DNA of 64,000 nt, from assembly GCA_902762795.1 (NCBI GenBank), contig CACWPM010000009.1, positions 1-64,000 on the forward strand, written 5' to 3'. This DNA comes from Fibrobacter succinogenes (GTDB taxonomy: Bacteria; Fibrobacterota; Fibrobacteria; Fibrobacterales; Fibrobacteraceae). The notes under the pieces are model-generated. The model did not search any database, was not told where the DNA came from, and saw only the letters and a program-made list of their open reading frames with translations. Positions 7,916 to 14,815 of this stretch are shown here, piece by piece (position 1 is the stretch's first letter; each line of letters begins with the position of its first letter). A program made the translations under genes and the position numbers.

Positions 7916-9543
7916 CTAAAGCTTCCTCCAAGCGTCATCGTCTTGCCCCAGCCAATGTGACCGTGATTATCCTTTACCCTGATGTAATAAACGCCCATCG
8001 TGCAATCCTTGCCATGGTCGTCGCGACCATCCCAAAAATCTTCTTTCGGATTTGTGCTTCGCGATGCATCTGCGTTGCGAACGGCATCCTTCACGATGGT
8101 TCGCACCTTGTGCATATCGTAACTGAAAACTTCAATCGTAATTTTCGATTCTCGCCCGACTTTATAGGAAACAAGCGATTCGTCGCCCGGTGTAATTACG
8201 GATGGAACCATGCGGATGGATCCCAAGTTGTTGTCGAGTTTTGCTCGATTCAGGAAAACGCTCCACGTTGCACCGGAATCCGCCGACACGGAAATTCCGT
8301 TTCCTTCCGTTGCAACCGCAAGTCCCATTCGCGATTTCGATAACGGGAATGCGCTTATCGAAACGATGGCAGCCCTTCTATCTGTTACTCCGGTTTCGTA
8401 ACCATATAGCCATTGGTTGTTTTCATCCTCGTCTTTTTCCCACGCCTTTATTCCAAGTGAATCCAACTTGAGATAACCGCTTATCGAACCTCCAATTGTT
8501 CGCACTAACACATATGCCGTTTTTCCGATAAATGCGATACCGCTTACCGTATAATCGGCTTTGTCGTAAATTCCCTTTTGCACCTTGCCTGCGGTATCCA
8601 GGAAATTTACTTCGGAAAAATCCTTATCCTTTCCGTCATAAAGGCGCCAAAGGCCGCCCACGACATTCTTTTTATCCTTGTGGTTTGTTTCCGCAATAAC
8701 CTGAAGCGGTTTGCCTCCCATCCATAGCCCCGTCACGCGAGACGTATCTAGCTTTCCCGAAAACTTTTTGAGCCCGTTAGTAGATTTAATCCAAATGCCT
8801 TGGGAAGTTGCAAGCCAAAGGTCTCGGGTTTCAGGGTGGATGTGTACATCGAAGACATCCAGGTGACTTGATGAATCCGGTACGGCATCGTTCTTGAATT
8901 CTTCTAGATTACTTTTCTTGAAATTAAGGATAAAAGAAGTGTCTTTTGAACCTTTATTGCTAGATATGTCATGAACCATCACGCCTAGCATTCCGCGCGC
9001 AATCCAGAGACGCTTCGCTGTTGAATCGTATGCAAAGCCACTAGCCGTATAGCGCATCGGATCTTTCTCTTCGTCTTCTATTGTCGATGAAATTTTCAGA
9101 TGCTTCTCGTTCATTCGCTTTAAGTCAAGAATGGAAAAATATCCTTCCGGCTTCAAGAAGCGATCGTTCTTGTCCATTGCAAACATCGGGAGGACAAGTC
9201 CGAGATCTTCACCCGTGTAAACCGCGGGAAGGCGCCTACGTTCGGCAAGATCGTCATCGTTTAAAATAAATCCGTTCTGCACCGCCGTCAGCGTGTCCGA
9301 GACTTTTTCCATGGCAGTCGTTTCAAGCGCTATGATGCCTTTATCCGATACCTTAAAATTTAACATCGTTATGCCGCTGTAGCTATTGTCCCGGGAAAAG
9401 GCCCACAAGGCACCGTTGCTACCCGCCGGGGCGACTGCGTAGACGTAGTTACTGAACAATGTTTCTGCGGCAAAAGCGCTACCGCAAATCGCTCCGCTTA
9501 CAAGAAGTCCCGCCATGAGACTTTTCATCATGCCCAAATTCAC
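7912..9543 (-). CDS. Secreted beta-propeller-like protein with FlgD-type C-terminal domain
   Basis: 543 residues with a signal peptide (MAGLLVSGAICGSAFA). The body has repeated short strands with LWLA, LWRLYDG and similar motifs (for example ETRDLWLATSQGIWI), consistent with a propeller or sortilin-like fold. The last ~90 residues (SYKVGRESKITIEVFSYDMHKVRTI, then WDGRDDHGKDCTMGVYYIRV) are a FlgD-like Ig domain, often a C-terminal sorting or assembly domain in type IX-secreting bacteria. Likely exported to or through the outer membrane. It sits 3 bp after the LolA-like gene and overlaps the PorV-like gene. Confidence 0.68.
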   Translation of the reverse strand: MNLGMMKSLMAGLLVSGAICGSAFAAETLFSNYVYAVAPAGSNGALWAFSRDNSYSGITMLNFKVSDKGIIALETTAMEKVSDTLTAVQNGFILNDDDLAERRRLPAVYTGEDLGLVLPMFAMDKNDRFLKPEGYFSILDLKRMNEKHLKISSTIEDEEKDPMRYTASGFAYDSTAKRLWIARGMLGVMVHDISSNKGSKDTSFILNFKKSNLEEFKNDAVPDSSSHLDVFDVHIHPETRDLWLATSQGIWIKSTNGLKKFSGKLDTSRVTGLWMGGKPLQVIAETNHKDKKNVVGGLWRLYDGKDKDFSEVNFLDTAGKVQKGIYDKADYTVSGIAFIGKTAYVLVRTIGGSISGYLKLDSLGIKAWEKDEDENNQWLYGYETGVTDRRAAIVSISAFPLSKSRMGLAVATEGNGISVSADSGATWSVFLNRAKLDNNLGSIRMVPSVITPGDESLVSYKVGRESKITIEVFSYDMHKVRTIVKDAVRNADASRSTNPKEDFWDGRDDHGKDCTMGVYYIRVKDNHGHIGWGKTMTLGGSFR

Positions 9544-9546
9544 AAA

Positions 9547-10179
9547 TTACCTCATATCGATTTCGTCAACGCCTGCGACAGGCTTGTATTTGAAATCGTC
9601 GTTAGAAATTTTTTGAACAACTTTCATATCGATAATGCCATACCAGGTCGAATTTCCTGCCGGGTCTTCCGTGAAGAGACGCACTGGCGAATAATCCTTC
9701 TTGGAAAGCCACACTTCCATCTTGGTAAACTGTCCCGCATACTTCGTCGGGTCAAGTTTCAGAACCCAAAGCTTTTTACCCGCAAATTCGCCTTCGCCCA
9801 TTTCGAGCGCCTTGCAGTTCAGGTACTTGAACAAAAGTTCCGACGGATGGAGCGAACTTGACAGATCTTCTACCGCCTTGATGAGCACCTGCTTCTGTTC
9901 CACGTTCCACTGCCAAAGGCTTTCGCCATCGCTATAGAATTTAATACCCGAAAGATCGAGCTTGAACTTGTCCCCTTCGGCAACCACGAGGCTCCCTGAC
10001 TGCGTTCGGATATCCGGAGAATCCGCTTGGAAAACCTGAGCCCTGAAATTGAGACTCCATGCACGCCCCGACTTGAACCACGCCTTGGATTTGTCCAGGA
10101 CCTGGTCCGCTGTCAACGCAAAAACACCTTGCACCAATGCAAGTGATATTAAAACAAAAAAACGGGGGGAGAATTTCAT
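9547..10179 (-). CDS. LolA-like outer-membrane lipoprotein carrier
   Basis: LolA-family periplasmic proteins shuttle lipoproteins or lipids. I start it at the ATG at 10179, giving MKFSPRFFVLISLALVQGVFA as signal peptide and 210 residues. The GAGGTGG just upstream supports this start over the ATG at 10287. The mature part begins LTADQVLDKSKAWFKSGRAW and has the half-barrel pattern of alternating strands (GSLVVAEGDKFKLDLSGIKF, GESLWQWNVEQKQV, KKLWVLKLDP, MEVWLSKKDYSPVRL). First gene of the operon that ends with recF, divergent from the 10344 barrel gene. Confidence 0.75.
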   Translation of the reverse strand: MKFSPRFFVLISLALVQGVFALTADQVLDKSKAWFKSGRAWSLNFRAQVFQADSPDIRTQSGSLVVAEGDKFKLDLSGIKFYSDGESLWQWNVEQKQVLIKAVEDLSSSLHPSELLFKYLNCKALEMGEGEFAGKKLWVLKLDPTKYAGQFTKMEVWLSKKDYSPVRLFTEDPAGNSTWYGIIDMKVVQKISNDDFKYKPVAGVDEIDMR

Positions 10180-10294
10180 ATCCACCTCTTTTAAAGACGC
10201 TACTAAATTTACAAAACTGAAGCCTTGAAAACTTTGGATATCCGTATTTTTGGGGTTCAAGGAATAAAACATTGGTCTCACCGCCAAGATATTT

Positions 10295-10304
10295 CTATCT
10301 TTTG
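10295..10304 (+). promoter_or_regulatory. Candidate -10 element upstream of the 10344 barrel gene
   Basis: CTATCTTTTG, 40 bases before the ATG. The same string occurs at 30757-30766 before nuoB and as CTATCTTAG before thrS. Confidence 0.45.
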
Positions 10305-10343
10305 CACGTAAAATTCAAATAAATCTTTTTTTAGAAGGATTGT

Positions 10344-11474
10344 ATGCGTAAAATTATTTTGCCGATAGCTCTTGCTGCTACCAGTTTCGCCTTGGCCGCC
10401 GACATCGAAATCCACGGAAATGTCGATTTCGACATTGGTAGCTACTTCGACAAGGATTTTGATCCGACCAATGCCGCAAACCAGGACATCGACTTGTCCG
10501 TCACGGCAAATCTCGACGAAAACGTTTCCGTAACCGTTTTCACGAACACCAAGAGCAACGTCACGAACTCCGACCAGCCCGCAGAAATCCGTCACGGACT
10601 TGCCCGTTCAACGGCTATCACTAGCGATAAGGACCGCTATACTGCTTTCAACTTCGATGGCGTGGAACTCCGCTGGAAGCCTTTCCAAGACGTGAGCTTC
10701 ATTTTCGGTGACTTGACTTATAACGCCGGTACATTCAACTACTATTTCTGGCGCGACCCGAGCCGTTACGCGGTCGTCTCACGTGACCAGAGCCTTCGTG
10801 GTTTCGGAGTCGAAGTCGGTAATGATAAATATGGCGACGGCAAGTTCTACATCGGTGCCACCGATGACAGCAAGAGTTCTATCGCTGTATTCGGTAGCTA
10901 TGGCCTCAAGCTTTTGAACCGCCCGGACGAACACTTGACCATCACCCCGAGCGTGGACTGGGTATTTGGCTCTGAAATCGGTCGTGGTTACACTTATTTC
11001 TTCGGTACGGAACTCGACTACTCTAAGAGTCTTGAAGTCTTCAATTACAGCGTCTATGCCGTTTATGGCATCCACCCGTACAAGGGCAACGCTGTTCATT
11101 CCTTCCTTGTGGAACCGAGCCTGAACTATGGCTTGTTCAACTTGGGATTCAACTATTTCTATGCCATCGTCAACAAGGGCGAAGGTTACAAGGCGAAAGA
11201 CCAAATCTTCACGGATGACCAGATGCTCTTTGCCGTGGAACCGAGCTTCAACATTACAAAGAAGTTCACTCTCGGCGTAAGCTTTGAATACCACGATCCG
11301 GATTCCGAAATCAAGAAAGACGAATTCAAGTTCCTCGGCATGAACTTCTATGTCTATCCGACCATCAATACAAATCTCGTCTTCTGGTTCGGCTACAATT
11401 TCAGCAAGGACAAAAATCCGGTCGTCCAAAAGACCAAGTTCGCTCTTGGCATGAGCGCCCACGCCGATTTCTAA
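10344..11474 (+). CDS. Porin-like outer-membrane beta-barrel protein
   Basis: 376 residues with a signal peptide (MRKIILPIALAATSFALA-ADIEIHG). The mature protein is an almost continuous series of amphipathic strands rich in Tyr/Phe and ends in an aromatic residue (MSAHADF), as barrels recognised by BAM do. The opening EIHGNVDFDIGSYFD resembles the first strand of porin-like proteins. The substrate cannot be inferred. AGAAGGATTGT precedes the ATG. Monocistronic: a heptad patch and a terminator follow. Confidence 0.72.
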   Translation: MRKIILPIALAATSFALAADIEIHGNVDFDIGSYFDKDFDPTNAANQDIDLSVTANLDENVSVTVFTNTKSNVTNSDQPAEIRHGLARSTAITSDKDRYTAFNFDGVELRWKPFQDVSFIFGDLTYNAGTFNYYFWRDPSRYAVVSRDQSLRGFGVEVGNDKYGDGKFYIGATDDSKSSIAVFGSYGLKLLNRPDEHLTITPSVDWVFGSEIGRGYTYFFGTELDYSKSLEVFNYSVYAVYGIHPYKGNAVHSFLVEPSLNYGLFNLGFNYFYAIVNKGEGYKAKDQIFTDDQMLFAVEPSFNITKKFTLGVSFEYHDPDSEIKKDEFKFLGMNFYVYPTINTNLVFWFGYNFSKDKNPVVQKTKFALGMSAHADF

Positions 11475-11475
11475 T

Positions 11476-11515
11476 TAGCGGTTAGTCTATAGCGTTGGTC
11501 CATAGTTATTAGTTA
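11476..11515 (+). repeat. Degenerate TAGNNNN heptad patch after the stop codon
   Basis: TAG recurs with 7-bp spacing for three units (TAGCGGT, TAGTCTA, TAGCGTT) and again for two units after a 1-bp slip, starting 2 bp past the stop of the barrel gene. Confidence 0.55.
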
Positions 11516-11522
11516 AAGATTG

Positions 11523-11558
11523 TCCCCGGTTTTCGTCAAAGAGAGCCGGGGATTTTTT
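11523..11558 (+). terminator. Rho-independent terminator
   Basis: A 7-bp stem TCCCCGG/CCGGGGA with a ~16-nt loop at 11523-11552 and a T6 tail. It ends the 10344 gene. Confidence 0.85.
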
Positions 11559-11782
11559 GTAATAGTGCAATCGCTCCCGATGTGGAACGGTGGAAAATTT
11601 TAATTGGTGAAGTTGCAATTTGCGGACTCGCCGTTGTTAAAAAGTGTCATCTATTGACATTTGGTGGCGCTTTCATTCCGCTTGGGGCAGATGCCGAAAA
11701 GATATAGCCCGTTGCAATCTTTACCGGTAGCTATAATCTTGACGGCTACGTTCTGCTAGTTTTGGTGTTTGTTGTCCTTCTT
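11559..11782 (-). other. Spacer with an ATG-less open stretch, possible gene remnant
   Basis: Between the terminator and the barnase-like gene there is one minus-strand frame open for 34 codons (11651-11755). It reads from QNVAVKIIATGKDCNG to FGICPKRN and has protein-like composition, two adjacent Cys-containing motifs, no start codon and no RBS. It may be the tail of a decayed gene downstream of the barnase-like gene. No barstar-like sequence is recognisable here. Confidence 0.3.
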
Positions 11783-12607
11783 CTAGCGGACGTCCAATTT
11801 GTTGAAAGTTTCATAGTGGTCTGCGGTATAGTAGATAACGCAATTGGACTGATAGACTAGGCGCTTCGTACCACGATTCTTGGCGGAGTATTCGACATCC
11901 GCTTCGTGATAATTTCCTTCGGGCAATGTGGGATGATAGTTATCCGGTTTATCCGCATGGTTATTGAACGTATCGCCGCCAATCATCACGCCAAGCGTTG
12001 TCCACGGATTGAAATTCCATTTCTCGAAAGTGTTCCCTGTTTTAGATTCGTACAAGGACTGCCCCTCATTTTTGCCGACATAGTTGCTCGGCAATTTATC
12101 AAACTTGCAAAGGTATGCGGCCACAGAATCCTTCGTGGTATACAAACCGGATTCTTCCACCGCTTCGTAAATCGATTTTGTTGCAACACTGGATGAAGAT
12201 TGTTCTACACTTGATGAAAAATTTATTTCTTCGCTACTAGAAACATGGAGTTCGCTTGACGAAATTCCCTTATCACTTGAGGACAACAGAATAGTACTTG
12301 ACGAAAAATCTATTTGTTTGCTACTTGAAGAAAAGCTTTTATTGCTAGATGATGATTTATCTGAAGACGTGATCTTTTCACTACTAGACGATGTTTCTTT
12401 GCTTGCAGACGAAGATTCAACACGTTCACTGCTAGAAGAAACCTTTTTGTCGCTAGACGAAGATGTTTCTTTCTTACTTGATGAAGACGACTTGCTTGAT
12501 GATGTCTGCTCAATTTCATCGGGTTCGTCGCTAGAAACTGGCGGCATGGTGCATGCGACGAGAAAGGCCGAAAACAAAAATGCAAGGGAAATCTTCAAGG
12601 TTTTCAT
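11783..12607 (-). CDS. Barnase-like (N1/T1 superfamily) extracellular ribonuclease lipoprotein
   Basis: 274 residues. The signal peptide ends in lipobox LVAC, followed by a ~110-residue Ser-rich linker (about 30-145). The C-terminal ~125 residues align by eye with barnase. They have D/HKLPxNYxxK near the start (KLPSNYVGK), IGGDxFxN (IGGDTFNN), HEADVEY, and TADHYETF at the end. The barnase catalytic set appears with identical spacing: Glu235 (Glu73), Arg245 (Arg83), Arg249 (Arg87), His264 (His102). The enzyme should cleave single-stranded RNA on the cell surface. No barstar-type inhibitor gene is adjacent. Two Cys (in YLCKF and SNCVIYY) could form a disulfide. Confidence 0.88.
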   Translation of the reverse strand: MKTLKISLAFLFSAFLVACTMPPVSSDEPDEIEQTSSSKSSSSSKKETSSSSDKKVSSSSERVESSSASKETSSSSEKITSSDKSSSSNKSFSSSSKQIDFSSSTILLSSSDKGISSSELHVSSSEEINFSSSVEQSSSSVATKSIYEAVEESGLYTTKDSVAAYLCKFDKLPSNYVGKNEGQSLYESKTGNTFEKWNFNPWTTLGVMIGGDTFNNHADKPDNYHPTLPEGNYHEADVEYSAKNRGTKRLVYQSNCVIYYTADHYETFNKLDVR

Positions 12608-12629
12608 AATGAATGAATATAATAAAAAA

Positions 12630-12665
12630 AGTCCGTGAAGTCTCAGTTGGCGACTTCATTTTTTT
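12630..12665. terminator. Terminator-like hairpin between divergent genes
   Basis: Stem GAAGTC/GACTTC (12637-12642, 12652-12657) with an A7 run on the left and a T7 run on the right. It lies in the leader region between two divergent genes, where a terminator is not expected. It could attenuate either transcript or be left over from a lost gene. Confidence 0.5.
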
Positions 12666-12806
12666 CTGATTACAGTTTGAGTTGGAGTCGAATGCCTATT
12701 TCCACCATGTCCATTTTGTGAAGAACGGAAAGAATTATTATCCCAAATTGGATTTCTATTTCATTGAAGTAGCATTTGCCTCCAACGAATTAGGTATATT
12801 GAAGGC

Positions 12807-14321
12807 ATGATTCAAGAAACTACATCTCATTGCAAATCATTTCTTCACCCTCCTTGCAAGCATTTTTTAAAAGAAATGATTAGTTCATACGATGTTATTC
12901 GTAAAGAAATTTTTGAGCATCTACCATTCTTGATTTATTGGTCTGATTGTGTCGGTACTAAGCCCTCTGCAGAAAATGCGTTAGAATACGCATTTAAGTA
13001 TTACAAGAAGTTGCACAATACAAAACTTGATGAAAACATTGAGAAAATTGCTGACGATTATCTTGAAAAAGTTATATCCTACTACAACGCCGAATATCCC
13101 GATAAATCTTTTGGGAAGCATGTCGCGCAGTTCATAAGAGCGTTTAAATTAGGCAACGAGCAAAAAAAAGAGCGAACAGAAATAAAGACAGACGATTTCA
13201 AATGGCTGCCTGGCAAGTTGCAACAAAATCACAATTTTGAAAAAATTTCAAAAGAATTTGATTTTGCCTGGAAAACTGCAAGATTATGGCAACTGCTAAA
13301 AACAAGAGGTCAAGAACAGCTCATTTTATCTTTTTTAGGAATAAATGAAGAAATGAGCCAAGATGAGCAAAAAAAATCTCTTCCTGTCTCTAGTGAAAAT
13401 AAACTACCAATCGAGATTTCAAAAAAACTCGATTGCATTTGTTTCGAAGAAACTCAGTTTTTAAAAGAGAACATAGATTTCTTTTCTCCAGAATTTATGA
13501 CCAAGCACGACATGTGCATTTTCTTAAAGAAGGCGTGTCTTTCTAGCATAAAGAAACTAAAAGGCAATAATGTTGTCGATGTTGCCGCTTCAAATGCAAG
13601 AATAAAACCATTAGATTCAATTTGGCTTTTGGGACGTTTCTATGGAATCCATCCTTATGCTCTAAATTTCATCAGCCAAGAAATGCCTTCTCGTGCAATA
13701 AAACAGATTGTCGGGCTGGAAAGTTCTCCATTCCTCGACTGGAAAGAAAGGGATATTGATGAGCTAATAAAAAGTGAAACCATAAGAGTTGGAAACCGCA
13801 ATTATCCACTTGCGGAAGTTCTTATGACTATTTACAGCAATGGTCGTTTACGAACTTTACTAGAACAGAAGTCAAAAGAGATTATTGAAGGAAAAGAACA
13901 AAACCCTTATAAGTCTCTCTATAATACTATTCTAAAAGAAGGTTCGAAAACATCTTTCATATCAAGCATTGATTTAACAAAAAAGGAATTTCAAAAATTC
14001 GCAAAAAAACGTCCAGGTCTTTTCAAAGCACTAATTTTTCTAGGGTCTTTTCCTGATTTCATTTTTAAATACGCAAAAGAACTAGAAGCGAACAATCACC
14101 TTTTGGATGACATAAAAGACCCAAGAATTATCGGGACTTTCCTTATCAGCGCAATTGTATCCGAAGGACTCGAAAACGAAAAAAATTTATTTATCATAAC
14201 ATATGATGATTTTGATAGCGATAACTTGTTTGCAGCTGCAATGATATTGATTATTTGGTACTCAATGTCTGTACTAAAAGAAATTAGGTCCAACGCAAAG
14301 CAAATGGGAGCTCAAAGCTAG
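12807..14321 (+). CDS. AT-rich hypothetical protein, function unknown
   Basis: 504 residues, Lys/Glu/Ile/Asn-rich and mostly helical. No signal peptide, but a hydrophobic stretch near the C-terminus (LFAAAMILIIWYSMSVL) could be a membrane helix. Composition and codon use are clearly more A+T-rich than the neighbours (thrS, nuo genes), which suggests acquisition by transfer. I see no catalytic motif. The start ATG at 12807 has GAAGG only 1 base upstream, so a later start such as the Met at residue 24 cannot be excluded. A Gly-rich peptide gene follows 208 bases downstream on the same strand; whether they belong together is unknown. Confidence 0.6.
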   Translation: MIQETTSHCKSFLHPPCKHFLKEMISSYDVIRKEIFEHLPFLIYWSDCVGTKPSAENALEYAFKYYKKLHNTKLDENIEKIADDYLEKVISYYNAEYPDKSFGKHVAQFIRAFKLGNEQKKERTEIKTDDFKWLPGKLQQNHNFEKISKEFDFAWKTARLWQLLKTRGQEQLILSFLGINEEMSQDEQKKSLPVSSENKLPIEISKKLDCICFEETQFLKENIDFFSPEFMTKHDMCIFLKKACLSSIKKLKGNNVVDVAASNARIKPLDSIWLLGRFYGIHPYALNFISQEMPSRAIKQIVGLESSPFLDWKERDIDELIKSETIRVGNRNYPLAEVLMTIYSNGRLRTLLEQKSKEIIEGKEQNPYKSLYNTILKEGSKTSFISSIDLTKKEFQKFAKKRPGLFKALIFLGSFPDFIFKYAKELEANNHLLDDIKDPRIIGTFLISAIVSEGLENEKNLFIITYDDFDSDNLFAAAMILIIWYSMSVLKEIRSNAKQMGAQS

Positions 14322-14529
14322 AAGATTTTTTGTCTACTTTTGCCAAGTCGAAATTTTTTAGCCCTATTTTAAAAGTTCGAAATTCTTATTTTAGAGAGTT
14401 TTCTTTCAACTAGCCTATTGAAGGATTTTGAACCTATTTTTGGTTTTGCAATCTTGGTAAAGCAGGATTGTCAGGGAGAAGCGAACGCTCTTTCTGTAAC
14501 AACAAACTAAATTTAATAGGAGATGAAAT

Positions 14530-14652
14530 ATGATGAGAAGAAAAGGCGGAAATCCACCCATTGACCCCCACGGAGCAGGCTGGCCAACAGGTCACGGAGG
14601 GGGTAAAGGACCCTCTGGAGGCGGACGAGGCGGTAACCCTCCCAGGCGTTAA
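14530..14652 (+). CDS. 40-residue Gly/Pro-rich peptide
   Basis: ATG ATG AGA ... CGT TAA encodes MMRRKGGNPPIDPHGAGW and continues to GRGGNPPRR. A strong Shine-Dalgarno (TAATAGGAGATGAAAT) precedes the ATG. The peptide is basic at both ends, has about 14 Gly in 40 residues and carries GGNPP near both ends, so it is not random sequence. It has no hydrophobic helix and no cysteine. It could be a modified-peptide precursor, a nucleic-acid-binding peptide or a structural peptide; nothing in the sequence decides. A CTATTTTTGG element lies about 100 bases upstream. The opposite strand has an 84-codon ORF that I treat as a shadow. Confidence 0.55.
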   Translation: MMRRKGGNPPIDPHGAGWPTGHGGGKGPSGGGRGGNPPRR

Positions 14653-14711
14653 ACCGGACAATGCATTTATGGGCGTTGGATAAACCATCTTTTTCTGCCT
14701 GCATTTTTCTT

Positions 14712-14736
14712 CCTGCTTCCTACTTCCTACTTCCTA
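14712..14736 (-). repeat. TAGGNNN heptad array upstream of thrS
   Basis: CCTG/CCTA at 14712, 14719, 14726 and 14733, exact 7-bp period (TAGGAAG units on the minus strand). Confidence 0.8.
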
Positions 14737-14740
14737 CTTT

Positions 14741-14750
14741 TCTATCTTAG
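14741..14750 (+). promoter_or_regulatory. Candidate -10 element of thrS
   Basis: TCTATCTTAG, about 65 bases before the thrS ATG. The leader then contains a GGGCG/CGCCC hairpin at about 14786-14800. Confidence 0.4.
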
Positions 14751-14815
14751 GCCGCACCGCCAGATGTCGTATTTCTGGGGAACCGGGCGAGAACCGCCCA
14801 CAAAAAGGATTACTT

